A stretch of 64,000 nucleotides of DNA from an uncultured Actinomycetes bacterium (GTDB taxonomy: Bacteria > Actinomycetota > Actinomycetes > Actinomycetales > Microbacteriaceae). The translations under genes were made by a program, and so were the position numbers. Below are positions 1-8,870 of the stretch, in pieces. The notes under the pieces were generated by a model, which had not been told where the DNA came from, did no database searches, and saw nothing but the letters and a program-made list of their open reading frames with translations. The number at the start of each line of letters is the position of its first letter. Position 1 is the stretch's first letter. Location of the stretch: assembly GCA_903920435.1 (NCBI GenBank), contig CAIXMB010000094.1, forward strand, positions 1-64,000. The letters run 5' to 3'.

Positions 1-1
1 G

Positions 2-493
2 CGCGCGCTCGTGGGGCTCGCGGTGCTCGCGGTCGCCGCGGCCCTCATCGTCTCCCCGCCGCGATCGACGCTCGCGTCGTGGGGAGACGCCGAGCGCGCC
101 ACGGGCAGCTTCGACGCGCTGACGGTGCCGCCGCCCGCGCTCGGCCCGACGTGCACGCTCGCCCCCGGAGCGCTCGGTCTCAACCCCGTCGTCACGATCA
201 CCTGGACGCTGCCCGCCGGCTACGCGTTCGGCGACGTGCGCTACGGCTACTACAACGTGACGGGGCTCGAGGTCGTCACGGGCGGGCTGCTGGGCTCGGT
301 GACGACGACCGGCGGGCCCACCTACACGACGAAGTTCGGCTCGGGCCTGCTCAGCGGGCTGCTCGGCGGCAGCAAGTCGGTGGGCATGCTCATCGTGCAC
401 CCGAGCGGATGGATGTCGAAGTGGGCCACGGTCACCGCGAGCATGGGGCTGGCGGGCTCGAACCCCACCTGCACGGTCAACCCGGTCGTCTAG
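2..493 (+). CDS. Exported protein with SipW-type signal region (5' partial)
   Basis: The reading frame is open to the left edge, so the true start lies outside the window. The visible part begins with a hydrophobic signal-like segment (LAVLAVAAALIVSPP), followed by TLASWGDAERATGSF. That resembles the SipW-dependent signal peptide class, where cleavage occurs near an A-x-W/F-D motif and the mature protein is exported. The rest (about 130 residues) is rich in Gly, Thr and Ser with two widely spaced cysteines and no enzymatic motif. It is probably a small secreted or cell-surface beta-rich protein. The function is unknown. It converges with ackA, leaving an 8-base gap. Confidence 0.6.
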   Translation, partial: RALVGLAVLAVAAALIVSPPRSTLASWGDAERATGSFDALTVPPPALGPTCTLAPGALGLNPVVTITWTLPAGYAFGDVRYGYYNVTGLEVVTGGLLGSVTTTGGPTYTTKFGSGLLSGLLGGSKSVGMLIVHPSGWMSKWATVTASMGLAGSNPTCTVNPVV

Positions 494-501
494 CGGTGCG
501 G

Positions 502-1587
502 CTAGATCAGCGCTGCGGATTGGCGCGCGATCTCGAGCTCCTCGTTCGTCGGCACCACGAGCACCGCAACGCGCGAGCCGACGGATGACACCACCCGCGC
601 CTCGGGCGACCGCGTCGCGTTGAGCGACTCGTCGAGCTCGATGCCGAGCCACTGCATGCCCGCGAGCGCCGCCGCCCTCGTCACCGGACTGTTCTCCCCC
701 ACACCCGCCGTGAACACGATCGCGTCGGCGCCGCCGAGCAGCGCCAGGTACGCGCCGAGGTAGTGGCGCAGCCGGTGGTGGTACACGTCGAGGGCGAGCC
801 GCGCGGGCTCGTCGCCGCCCGCCGCGGCCTCCTGCACGTCGCGCATGTCGCCCGTGCCACTCAGGCCGAGCAGTCCGCTACGCCGGTTGAGCAGGGTGTC
901 GAGCTCGTCGAGCGTCGAGCCGGACCGGCCGAGGTGGAAGATCACCCCCGCGTCGAGGTCGCCCGAGCGCGTGCCCATGACCAGCCCCTCGAGCGGCGTG
1001 AGCCCCATCGAGGTCTCGACCGAGCGGCCGGAGTCGATTGCCGCGACCGAGGCGCCGTTGCCCAGGTGGAACACGATGAGCTTGGCGTCGTTACGACCGA
1101 GCAGCTCGGCCGCCACACGCGAGACGTACTGGTACGAGGTGCCGTGGAATCCGTACCGCCGGATGCCGTGCTCGCGTGCCACGTCGGCGTCGATCGCGTA
1201 CGTGTACGCCTCGGGGGCGAGGGTCTGGTGGAACGCGGTGTCGAACACCGCGACGTTGGGCACGCCCGGGAACGCCGCGCGGGCCGCACGGATTCCCGCG
1301 AGGTTGGCGGGGTTGTGCAGCGGCGCGAGCGCGGAGAGCCGCTCGATCGCCGCCTCGACCTCGTCGGTCACCAGGGTCGCCGCCGTGAACACGGCACCGC
1401 CGTGCACGACGCGGTGGCCGATGACATCCGGATGCTCGTTGCCGAGCTCGGCGAGGATGCCGACCATCGCCTCGGCGTGGTCGGTGACGCGCTCGACGAT
1501 CCCCCCGCGGGACTGCCCGGACACGAGGTCGAGGAGCGTCCACTTGATCGACGACGAGCCCGAATTGACGACGAAGGCCGTGGTCAC
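502..1587 (-). CDS. ackA: Acetate kinase
   Basis: Cytoplasmic enzyme that converts acetyl phosphate plus ADP to acetate plus ATP, the second step of the Pta-AckA overflow pathway. The N-terminus carries the family signature VNSGSSSIK, followed by HRVVHGG, the FDTAFHQ segment with the catalytic Asp, HLGNGAS and GTRSGDLD, and late on FTAGVGENSP. At 361 residues it is slightly shorter than the usual roughly 400. The GTG start overlaps the pta stop codon as GTGA, so translation is probably coupled to pta. Confidence 0.96.
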   Translation of the reverse strand: MTTAFVVNSGSSSIKWTLLDLVSGQSRGGIVERVTDHAEAMVGILAELGNEHPDVIGHRVVHGGAVFTAATLVTDEVEAAIERLSALAPLHNPANLAGIRAARAAFPGVPNVAVFDTAFHQTLAPEAYTYAIDADVAREHGIRRYGFHGTSYQYVSRVAAELLGRNDAKLIVFHLGNGASVAAIDSGRSVETSMGLTPLEGLVMGTRSGDLDAGVIFHLGRSGSTLDELDTLLNRRSGLLGLSGTGDMRDVQEAAAGGDEPARLALDVYHHRLRHYLGAYLALLGGADAIVFTAGVGENSPVTRAAALAGMQWLGIELDESLNATRSPEARVVSSVGSRVAVLVVPTNEELEIARQSAALI

Positions 1588-3665
1588 GACTTCTGCGCCT
1601 GGATCGCGGTGATCGCCACGGTGTTCACGATGTCGCGCACGAGCGCTCCGCGCGAGAGGTCGTTGACCGGCTTCCGCAGCCCCTGCAGCACGGGCCCGAT
1701 GGCGACGGCCCCCGAGCTGCGCTGCACGGCCTTGTAGGTGTTGTTGCCGGTGTTGAGGTCGGGGAAGATGAACACCGTCGCGCGGCCAGCGACCTGCGAC
1801 TCGGGCATCTTCGCCTTGGCGACCGCCGCGTCTGCCGCGGCGTCGTACTGGATCGGCCCCTCGACGAGCAGATCGGGGCGGCGCTCGCGCACGAGGGCCG
1901 TCGCCGCCCGCACCTTGTCGACGTCGGCGCCCGACCCGGACTCTCCGGTCGAGTACGACAGCATGGCGATGCGGGGCTCGATGCCGAACTGCTCGCTCGT
2001 GGCGGCAGCCGAGATGGCGATGTCGGCGAGCTGCTCTGCCGTGGGATCCGGCACTATCGCGCAGTCGCCGTAGACGAGCACGCGGTCGGCGAGCGCCATG
2101 AAGAACACCGACGAGACGATGGTGACGCCCTCGACGGTCTTGATGAACTGCAGCGCAGGCGTGATGGTGTGCGCGGTGGTGTGCGCGGCCCCCGAGACCA
2201 TGCCGTCGGCGAGGCCGAGGTGCACCATCATGGTGCCGAAGTACGAGACGTCGGTGACGATGTCGCGGGCGTCCTCGACGGTCACGCCCTTGTGGGCGCG
2301 CAGCTTGGCGTACTCCTGGGCGAACCGCTCACGCAGCTCCGGATCGGTCGGGGAGGTGACCATCGCCGCCGCGATGTCGACACCGAGACCGGCGGCCCGC
2401 GAGCGGATGTCGCTCTCGTCACCGAGGATCGTGAGCTCGACCACGCCGCGGCTCAGGAGGGTGCCAGCCGCCTGCAGGATGCGGTCGTCGCTGCCCTCGG
2501 GCAGCACGATGCGCTTGAGGTCGGCCCGCGCGCGCTCGAGCAACCCGTACTCGAACATGAGGGGGGTGACGACGTCGCTCTCGCCGGCGCCGAGCGCGCT
2601 CGAGAGCACGTCGGCATCGACGTGCTGCTCGAACAGCGCGAGCGCGGTGTCGACCTTGCGCTGCGAGGTCGCAGTGAGCCGCCCGCGTGTCTGCGCGATG
2701 CGCTGCGCGGTCGGGTAGGTGCCGAGGTCGGTGGCCACGATGGGCAGGCTCGCGTCGAGGCCCTCGATGAGCCGGTCGATCACCGGCGAGAGCGCGAACC
2801 CGCCGTTGAGCACGATGCCGGCGAGCGACGGGAAGGTCGCGGAGGAGTGGGCGGTGAGCGCCGCGAGCAGCATCTCGCTGCGGTCTCCGGGGATGACGAC
2901 GAGCCCGCCCTCCATGAGCCGGGGCAGCACGTTCTCCATCGACATCGCCGCGATGACCACGCCGAGCGCCTCGCGGGCGAGCAGCGCCGGGTCGCCCTTG
3001 AGCAGGGTGCCGTCGACGGCGTGCATCACCGCCTCGACGGTGGGGGCGACGAGGTACGGGTCTTCCGGGATCGCCCAGGTCGGCACGTGGGTGGCGGCAC
3101 CGACCGTGTCGATGATGGCGTCGAGCTGCTCGGGGTCAGCGCGGTTGACGACGACGGCGAGCAGGGTGGCGTGCGCGGTCGTGAGCTCGGGCAGGCTGAG
3201 CTCGGCGACCTGGCGCAGCTCGTCCGGGGTGCGGGGGCGCGTCTCATCCGTCTCGCGGCCGGTGAGCACGAGCAGCACCGGCGCCCCGAGGTTGGCGGCG
3301 ATGCGCGCGTTGTAGGCGAGCTCGGTGGGGGTGGCGACGTCGGTGTAGTCCGAGCCGACGATCACGACGGTGTCGCACTGGCGCTCGACTGCCTTGAACC
3401 TGTCGACGATGCGCGAGAGGGCGGCATCCGGATCCTCGTGCACCTCCTCGTACGTCACACCGACGCACTCGTCGTAATCGAGGTGGACGCCGTCGTGGGC
3501 GAGGAGGAGTTCGAGCACGAAGTCCCGCTCGTCGGTGGAGCGGGCCACGGGCCGGAACACACCCACGCGCTCGACCCCGCGCAGCAGGGTGTCGAGCACG
3601 CCGAGCGCGACAGTCGACTTGCCCGAGTGCCCTTCGGCGGAGGTGACATACAGCGAATGACCCAC
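1584..3665 (-). CDS. pta: Phosphate acetyltransferase (long, two-domain type)
   Basis: Interconverts acetyl-CoA and acetyl phosphate. The N-terminal half is the P-loop/DRTGG regulatory type (starting at YVTSAEGHSGKST, a Walker-A-like loop). The C-terminal half, from about residue 370, is the PTA catalytic domain, with the stretches VLPEGSDDRI, SYSTGESGSG and FPDLNTGNNTYK. I chose the GTG at 3665 (693 residues). The open frame extends to an ATG at 3695, but that leader (HFRANSLAC) is atypical and begins only 3 bases after the SRP RNA 3' end. Family members usually start just before the Y-I-x-SAEG motif. The gene overlaps ackA by 4 bases. Confidence 0.95.
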   Translation of the reverse strand: MGHSLYVTSAEGHSGKSTVALGVLDTLLRGVERVGVFRPVARSTDERDFVLELLLAHDGVHLDYDECVGVTYEEVHEDPDAALSRIVDRFKAVERQCDTVVIVGSDYTDVATPTELAYNARIAANLGAPVLLVLTGRETDETRPRTPDELRQVAELSLPELTTAHATLLAVVVNRADPEQLDAIIDTVGAATHVPTWAIPEDPYLVAPTVEAVMHAVDGTLLKGDPALLAREALGVVIAAMSMENVLPRLMEGGLVVIPGDRSEMLLAALTAHSSATFPSLAGIVLNGGFALSPVIDRLIEGLDASLPIVATDLGTYPTAQRIAQTRGRLTATSQRKVDTALALFEQHVDADVLSSALGAGESDVVTPLMFEYGLLERARADLKRIVLPEGSDDRILQAAGTLLSRGVVELTILGDESDIRSRAAGLGVDIAAAMVTSPTDPELRERFAQEYAKLRAHKGVTVEDARDIVTDVSYFGTMMVHLGLADGMVSGAAHTTAHTITPALQFIKTVEGVTIVSSVFFMALADRVLVYGDCAIVPDPTAEQLADIAISAAATSEQFGIEPRIAMLSYSTGESGSGADVDKVRAATALVRERRPDLLVEGPIQYDAAADAAVAKAKMPESQVAGRATVFIFPDLNTGNNTYKAVQRSSGAVAIGPVLQGLRKPVNDLSRGALVRDIVNTVAITAIQAQKS

Positions 3666-3697
3666 GCACGCCAGACTATTCGCTCGAAAATGCAAAA

Positions 3698-3785
3698 GAC
3701 TCCTCGCGCACCCGCCAGAGCCCGGTTACCCTTGCTACGTTTCCGTCCTGGGGGAGTTGGCCTGGATGGCGCCACGCGAGGAGCC
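3698..3785 (-). ncRNA. ffs: Small bacterial signal recognition particle RNA (4.5S type)
   Basis: The minus strand shows the SRP domain IV hairpin: CAGGACG, a GAAA tetraloop, then CGTAGCA, with the asymmetric internal loop expected for Ffh binding. The two ends pair: GGCTCCTCGCG at the 5' end with CGCGAGGAGTC at the 3' end (one G-U wobble). This closes a single long rod of about 88 nucleotides, followed directly by TTTT. It lacks an Alu domain, as in the short bacterial form. It sits immediately upstream of pta on the same strand. The ends are judged from the pairing and may be a few bases off. Confidence 0.88.
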
Positions 3786-3847
3786 ATCTAGATTCTAACG
3801 CTATGATTCCATGAGGTCTTCAAGCCGTGCTCGGCCCAGACCCGCCA

Positions 3848-3935
3848 GGAGAATTCGCCTAGTGGCCTATGGCGCACGCTTGGAAAGCGTGTTGGGTGAA
3901 AGCCCTCGGGGGTTCGAATCCCCCATTCTCCGCCA
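3848..3935 (+). tRNA. tRNA-Ser (anticodon GGA)
   Basis: The cloverleaf is complete. The acceptor stem GGAGAAT pairs with ATTCTCC at 3925-3931, followed by discriminator G and an encoded CCA (3933-3935). The anticodon stem CACGC/GCGTG encloses TTGGAAA, giving anticodon GGA at 3882-3884. A long variable arm follows, as expected for a class II serine tRNA. The T-arm is GGGGG TTCGAAT CCCCC. It lies divergent from ffs. Confidence 0.97.
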
Positions 3936-3960
3936 GTTTCAACGATGACGTACTTGACCC

Positions 3961-4566
3961 GTGGGGGGCGTGGTGAAGCTTCGGCCGCACGCTCACCTGT
4001 TCAGTCAGGGCATCATCGCCGTCGTCGCCTTCATGACACCCGTCTTCGTGGTGCTCTACGTGCTGACGATCCCCTCCGGCCCGTGGCGCGCGGTGCTCGC
4101 GACCCAGGTGATCGCGACGATCGTCGTCGTCGGCGCGAGCGCCTCGTACTTCAGGGTCGCGATCTGGGTCGACCGCACGAGCATCACCGAGGTCGGTTTC
4201 TTCGGCCGCACGATCAGGGTCGAGGCCGACGAGATCGGCTCCGTGTTCGTGGCCGAGGTGTTCGAGGCGTCCGGCACCAAGTCGCTGCCGCAGCTCTTCG
4301 TGCGCGACAAACAGGGCCGGCAGGTGATCCGGATGCGCGGGCAGTTCTGGTCGCGCGAGGCGATGGACGCCGTGCTCGCCACCCTTGACGTGCCCAAGCA
4401 AGCGCGGGAGAACACGGTGTCGACGCGGGAGCTGCGGGACGAGTATCCGGGCCTGCTGTACTGGTTCGAACGCCGGCCCGTGATCGCGGCACTCGTCTTC
4501 ACCGGAGTCACGGCGCTCGTCGGCGGCGCCGTCTACGGCGTGTTCCTGCTGACGGGCCTCGCCTAG
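3961..4566 (+). CDS. Small membrane protein with PH-like domain
   Basis: A 201-residue protein with two N-terminal membrane segments (about residues 14-35 and 43-63), a central cytoplasmic beta-rich part (about 66-135; IWVDRTSITEVGFFGRTIRV onward), and a final membrane segment near the C-terminus. This layout matches actinobacterial PH-domain membrane proteins of unknown role. The start is uncertain: GTG codons occur at 3961, 3970 and 3973, and the latter two are preceded by a run of G that could serve as a ribosome binding site. It starts 25 bases after the tRNA. Its stop abuts the convergent HerA-like gene. Confidence 0.6.
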   Translation: MGGVVKLRPHAHLFSQGIIAVVAFMTPVFVVLYVLTIPSGPWRAVLATQVIATIVVVGASASYFRVAIWVDRTSITEVGFFGRTIRVEADEIGSVFVAEVFEASGTKSLPQLFVRDKQGRQVIRMRGQFWSREAMDAVLATLDVPKQARENTVSTRELRDEYPGLLYWFERRPVIAALVFTGVTALVGGAVYGVFLLTGLA

Positions 4567-6264
4567 CTACTTGCGCTTGAGCGTGGAGAAGATTCCGCGC
4601 AGCACCTCACGGATGACGGTCTGGCCCGTGCGCGAGCCGAGGATGTCGCCGATCGGGTTGTCCGCCTTGCGGGTGGTCGTGCGGGTGGTCGTGCGCGGCT
4701 TGTGCTTCTGCTCGCTGGTGCGCATGTCGCGCACCGCCCGGTCGTAGTCGGCCTGGACTTTCTTGGCCTGCTTGTCGGCCTCCGCCTTTCGGTCGGCCTC
4801 GGCGGCGGCGTTCATCTTCACCGACAGCAGCTCGTAGGCGGACTGCCGGTCGACGGGGGTGCCGTAGGTGGCCAGCAGCGGGCTCGCGACGACCGTCGCG
4901 GCCATCGCGTCGGCGGGGGTGGGCGCCATCGAGCCCTGCGGCGCGCGCAGGCGCGTCCAGGCAACGGGCGAGGGCGCGCCCTCCTCGTTCATGACCGTGA
5001 TGATCGCCTCGCCGATGGCGAGCTCCTGCAGCACCTCGCCGAGGTCGTAGCCCGAGGTCGGGTAGGTCGAGACTGTCGACTTGAGAGCGCGCGCATCGTC
5101 GGGGGTGTGGGCGCGCAGCTGGTGCTGCACCCGCGAGCCGATCTGCGCGAGCACGTCGCCCGGCACGTCCTTGGGCGTCTGGGTGACGAAGAAGATGCCG
5201 ACGCCCTTCGACCGGATGAGCCGCACCGTCTGGGTGATCGAGGCGATGAAGTCCTTCGACGCATCCTTGAAGAGGAGGTGCGCCTCGTCGAAGAAGAACA
5301 CGAGCTTGGGCTTGTCGATGTCGCCCACCTCGGGCAGGTCGTTGAACAGGTCGGCGAGCAGCCACATCAGGAAGGTCGAGAACACCGCCGGGCGGTCCTG
5401 CACACCCGGGATCTCGAGGAGGCTCACGATGCCCCTGCCCGCGGCATCGGTGCGCAGGAAGAGGGCGGTGTCGATCTCGGGCTCGCCGAAGAACACGTCT
5501 GCGCCCTGGTCGGCGAAGCCGATGAGCTCGCGCAGGATCACCCCCGCGGTCGCGCCGCTCAGACCGCCGAGGGCCTTCAGCTCGGGCTTGCCCTCGTCGC
5601 TCACGAGCCACTGCAGCACCGCGCGCAGGTCGTCGAGGCCCACGAGCGGCAGCCCCGCCTGGTCGGCGTAGTGGAAGACGAGGCCGAGGCTCGACTCCTG
5701 GGTGTCGTTGAGGCCGAGTACTCGCGAGAGCAGGAGCGGCCCGAAACTCGAGACCGTGGCCCGGATCGGGATGCCGGTTCCGACGCCGCCGAGGGTGAAG
5801 TACTCCGTGGGCGTCGCCGCCCCCGACCAGTGCTGCCCGATACCGCGCGTGCGCTCGAGGAGCTTCTCGCTCGGCTCACCCGCTGTCGCGATGCCGGAGA
5901 GGTCGCCCTTGATGTCCGCGGCGAATACCGGCACGCCCTGCGCCGAGAGCTGCTCGGCAAGCACCTGCAGGGTCTTCGTCTTGCCGGTGCCCGTGGCACC
6001 CGCCACGAGTCCGTGCCGGTTGACCATGGCGATGGGGATGCGCACGGGCACGTCGGCGAGCGGCCCGCCGTTCACGAGGGCGCCCATCTCGAGCGCCGGG
6101 GCGTCGAACGTGTAACCGGCTTTGATGGTGGCGACTTGGGCCGGGGTGAGGGGCCCGGTCTCGACAGGCTCGACCACTGGCGCCGCCTGCTCCGCGGCGA
6201 GCGCGGCCTCCGCCGCGGCGAGCGCCTTCTTCGCCGCTTCAACCTGGGCCGCTGCGTCACTCAT
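4567..6264 (-). CDS. HerA-like / DUF853 P-loop ATPase
   Basis: A 565-residue cytoplasmic ATPase of the DUF853 (YjgR) group, related to the HerA/FtsK motor superfamily. An alanine-rich, probably helical N-terminus (1-40) is followed by a small beta region. Walker A GATGTGKT lies at residues 89-96 and Walker B is KLVFFFDEAHLLF. FFVTQTPKDVP follows, and a charged, lysine-rich tail near the C-terminus ends in an amphipathic segment. Family members are annotated as helicases, but the substrate is not established. It stands alone, tail to tail with the upstream plus-strand gene. Confidence 0.82.
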   Translation of the reverse strand: MSDAAAQVEAAKKALAAAEAALAAEQAAPVVEPVETGPLTPAQVATIKAGYTFDAPALEMGALVNGGPLADVPVRIPIAMVNRHGLVAGATGTGKTKTLQVLAEQLSAQGVPVFAADIKGDLSGIATAGEPSEKLLERTRGIGQHWSGAATPTEYFTLGGVGTGIPIRATVSSFGPLLLSRVLGLNDTQESSLGLVFHYADQAGLPLVGLDDLRAVLQWLVSDEGKPELKALGGLSGATAGVILRELIGFADQGADVFFGEPEIDTALFLRTDAAGRGIVSLLEIPGVQDRPAVFSTFLMWLLADLFNDLPEVGDIDKPKLVFFFDEAHLLFKDASKDFIASITQTVRLIRSKGVGIFFVTQTPKDVPGDVLAQIGSRVQHQLRAHTPDDARALKSTVSTYPTSGYDLGEVLQELAIGEAIITVMNEEGAPSPVAWTRLRAPQGSMAPTPADAMAATVVASPLLATYGTPVDRQSAYELLSVKMNAAAEADRKAEADKQAKKVQADYDRAVRDMRTSEQKHKPRTTTRTTTRKADNPIGDILGSRTGQTVIREVLRGIFSTLKRK

Positions 6265-6273
6265 GCAGCAAGG

Positions 6274-6894
6274 CTAGACGAGTCGCCGCGGGTCGATGCC
6301 CAGCACGACGGCGTCGCCCTCCACGGCGAGTTGCGAGAATCCGAGGCGGTCGTAGAACGCGCGGGCCGCGGTGTTCTCGCTCGACATCACGAGGTGGATG
6401 CCCGGCACTGCGGCCGCGAGAGCGGCGAGCCCGAGCTCCCGCATGAGCGCGCGGCCCGCGCCCTGCCCCTGCGCCTCGGGAAGCAGGTTGATGTGCAGGT
6501 GGGCGGGGAATCCGTCGTCGAGCCAGAAGTACGCGTCGTCCGCGATGCGGTCGAGCCACTCCGCTCCCGGCTCGGGCAGGGGGTGTCGACGGCGGTACTC
6601 CGGGGTCCACTCCGCGCGCCAGCGATCGGAGAACGCCCTCGTGTCGAGCGTCGACACCAGGTAGCCCACCGGCTCCCCGTCGGTCTCGACCACCCACGCG
6701 GTCTCGGGTGCGAGGGTCAGGTACGGCTCCAGGAACACGTCGGGCAGGATCCCGTCGTCGGAGAAGCGGCCCGTGCCATCCTTGCCGCGGTCGCCGGTGA
6801 GCAGGCAGATGCGGCGCAGGGCCGGGAGGTCGGCAGGTCGATAGGGGCGGATCAGATCTCGGCTTCGCACGATCACCGGGCTCGGCTCGATCAC
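6274..6894 (-). CDS. GNAT-family N-acetyltransferase
   Basis: A 206-residue acyl-CoA-dependent acetyltransferase. The N-terminus has the GNAT opening IRPYRPADLPALRRI. The acetyl-CoA-binding loop is seen as QGQGAGRAL (Q/R-x-x-G-x-G/A), and ENTAARAFYDRLGF is the usual C-terminal motif. The closest sense is the eukaryotic O-GlcNAcase-linked GNAT type with an inserted WLDDGFPAHLHINLLPE stretch. The substrate is unknown. The GTG start at 6894 overlaps the stop of the dehydrogenase-like gene as GTGA, so the two are translationally coupled. The frame remains open far upstream, but that part only shadows the neighbour. Confidence 0.82.
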   Translation of the reverse strand: MIEPSPVIVRSRDLIRPYRPADLPALRRICLLTGDRGKDGTGRFSDDGILPDVFLEPYLTLAPETAWVVETDGEPVGYLVSTLDTRAFSDRWRAEWTPEYRRRHPLPEPGAEWLDRIADDAYFWLDDGFPAHLHINLLPEAQGQGAGRALMRELGLAALAAAVPGIHLVMSSENTAARAFYDRLGFSQLAVEGDAVVLGIDPRRLV

Positions 6895-8159
6895 CGGAGG
6901 CGGTCTTCGAGCCCCCACGCCTGGCCGTAGCCGCCCTCGGCGAGCGGCAGCGCCATGAGGTCGAGGAACGGCTTCGCGTCGAACGCCTCGGGGCCGAGCA
7001 CTCCCGTGCCCTGCCACGTGCCGTTCGAGAGCAGCTCGAGCGCGATGACGGGGTTGAGGGCGGTCTGCCACACGACGCACTGGCTCTCGTACTCGGCCAT
7101 CGTCCACTCGTTGTCGCTCACGTGGTACAGGTACACCTCGCGGGGTGCACCGTCGGTCCCGGTACCCGTGACCCAGAGGCCCGCGCAGGTCTTGCCGGTC
7201 ATCCGTGGCCCGAGGGTCGCCGGGTCGGGCAGGCCCGCCGCGACGACATCGCGCGGTGCGACCATGACGGGGCCGTCTGCCGAGCGCACGCGCAGCGGCT
7301 CGGTCTTGTCGAGGCCCAGCTGGTGCAGGGTCTTGAGGATTCCGATGAACTCGTCGCCCAGGCCGTACTTGAACGTGACGCGCTTGGCGTCGACCCAGCG
7401 CGGCATGAGCAGCACCTCCTCGTGCTCGACGTTGACGCACTCGACGGGACCGATGCCCTCGGGGAACACGAACGTCTCCGGCTCACTGAACGGCGGCGTC
7501 GTGTACCAGCCGCGGTCCTTCTCCCAGATGACGGGAGGGTTCAGGCACTCCTCGATCGTCGTCCAGAGGATGAACGAGGGCGCGAAGTTCTCGTTGCCGG
7601 CCTCGTCGCGCACGACGAGGTTCGCGCCGTCGCGTGTTCCGAGTTCATCGATGTCGCTGAACAGGTGGTCGGCCGCGTAGCGCGCGAACACGTCGCTCAG
7701 CCCGGGCTCGACGCCCATGCCGACGAGGGCGAGGCGGCCCGCGGTCTCCCAGTCGGGCGCCTGCGCGAATTGATCGTCGCCGAGCTTGACCCCGGTCTCG
7801 CTGTGCGGGTCGGTCGGGTGCGGCTCAGACAAGCTCATCGCCATGTCGAGGTAGTCGGCCCCTGCGGCGAGGGCGCCCGCGAAGATCGTGGGCACGAACT
7901 TGGGCTCGACCGCGTTCATGACGTGGGTCGCGCCGTGCTCCTTCGCGACGGATGCCACGTTGTCGGGGTCGGACGCGTCGATCTTGGCGGCCACGAACCT
8001 GCCGTTGCCCTGGCCCTTCGACTCGATCCACGCGATCGTGCGCTCGGCCCGCGAGAGGTCGTAGTCGCTCACGATCATCGTCTCGAAGAAATCACGCCGA
8101 GCGGCGATCTTGGCTATCGCGTCACCGACGCCACCGGCGCCGACCAGGAGGATTCTCAT
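6891..8159 (-). CDS. Saccharopine dehydrogenase-like NAD(P)-binding protein
   Basis: A 422-residue protein beginning with a Rossmann dinucleotide-binding motif (ILLVGAGGVGDAIA, residues 3-16) and the LYS9-like body typical of saccharopine dehydrogenase-family oxidoreductases (GVEPGLSDVFARYA, HEEVLLMPRW). In bacteria this family acts in lysine degradation or in polyamine routes such as carboxynorspermidine synthesis. The actual substrate cannot be fixed here. It is the middle gene of an overlapping trio: ATGA overlap with the PAP2 gene and GTGA overlap with the GNAT gene. Confidence 0.8.
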   Translation of the reverse strand: MRILLVGAGGVGDAIAKIAARRDFFETMIVSDYDLSRAERTIAWIESKGQGNGRFVAAKIDASDPDNVASVAKEHGATHVMNAVEPKFVPTIFAGALAAGADYLDMAMSLSEPHPTDPHSETGVKLGDDQFAQAPDWETAGRLALVGMGVEPGLSDVFARYAADHLFSDIDELGTRDGANLVVRDEAGNENFAPSFILWTTIEECLNPPVIWEKDRGWYTTPPFSEPETFVFPEGIGPVECVNVEHEEVLLMPRWVDAKRVTFKYGLGDEFIGILKTLHQLGLDKTEPLRVRSADGPVMVAPRDVVAAGLPDPATLGPRMTGKTCAGLWVTGTGTDGAPREVYLYHVSDNEWTMAEYESQCVVWQTALNPVIALELLSNGTWQGTGVLGPEAFDAKPFLDLMALPLAEGGYGQAWGLEDRLR

Positions 8160-8827
8160 GGTGCGACGCTATCGGGCGGCGCCGAGCTTGACCACTCCTT
8201 CTGCAGTCGCGCTGCCAGCGGCGCCCAGAGCAGCACCGCCACCGCGCCGCCGAGGAGCAGACCGCCGACCGTGTCGCTCAGCCAGTGCGCGCCGAGGTAG
8301 GTGCGGCTGAGGATCATCAGCAGCGTCCACGCAGCGCCCGCGAACCACACCCAGCGGCGCTGCAGCAGGATGGCGAGCGCCACCGAGATCGTCGCGGCGT
8401 TCGCTACATGCCCCGAGGGGAATGAACCGAAATCGGCGGCCACGAGGATCTGCTCCGGCCGCGCCCTGGCAAACAGGCTCTTCAGCAACTGGACGATCCC
8501 GGCGCTCACTGCGGAGGCGACGACGAAGTAGAGGGCCGACCACGGCTTGCGGGCGATGAGCAGTGCCGCGCCGACCCCGATCGGCACGAGGAACACGCCG
8601 AACCAGCCTCCGCCGAGGAAGCTCATCACGTAGGCGGGCACATCCCACAGCGGGCTGCGGTGCTCGACGAGCTCTTCGAGCCACTCCGCGTCGACGCCGT
8701 AGGGGTTGGCGCGCAGCGCGACGATGAGGCCGAGGCCGAGCGCGGCGAGGATCGCGGTGCCCCCGCTCACAATCGGCCAGAGCCGCGAGACCTTGCGGGC
8801 TTGGGGAGCGGTGATCGGCTGGGACAT
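8156..8827 (-). CDS. PAP2-family membrane phosphatase
   Basis: A 223-residue integral membrane protein with about six hydrophobic segments. It carries the three PAP2 motifs: KSLFARARP (K-x6-RP), PSGH, and SRTYLGAHWLSD (S-R-x5-H-x3-D). Family members dephosphorylate lipid phosphates such as phosphatidic acid or undecaprenyl pyrophosphate with the active site facing outside. It is the first gene of the PAP2 / dehydrogenase / GNAT overlap chain. The MFS gene ends 43 bases upstream on the same strand, so wider co-transcription is possible. Confidence 0.9.
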   Translation of the reverse strand: MSQPITAPQARKVSRLWPIVSGGTAILAALGLGLIVALRANPYGVDAEWLEELVEHRSPLWDVPAYVMSFLGGGWFGVFLVPIGVGAALLIARKPWSALYFVVASAVSAGIVQLLKSLFARARPEQILVAADFGSFPSGHVANAATISVALAILLQRRWVWFAGAAWTLLMILSRTYLGAHWLSDTVGGLLLGGAVAVLLWAPLAARLQKEWSSSAPPDSVAP

Positions 8828-8870
8828 CAGTCCACGCTACCGGCCGAGCCTGCGAAAGCACTGCTCCGGA

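Noticed and set aside
4702-6930. Very long plus-strand open frame (742 codons) opposite the HerA-like and GNAT genes
   Set aside because: It is rich in Arg/His/Gly, shows no recognisable domain and mirrors real genes on the other strand. High GC content keeps such antisense frames open.
7122-8300. Plus-strand frame opposite the saccharopine dehydrogenase-like gene
   Set aside because: No domain and biased composition; the minus-strand gene is intact and part of an overlapping operon.
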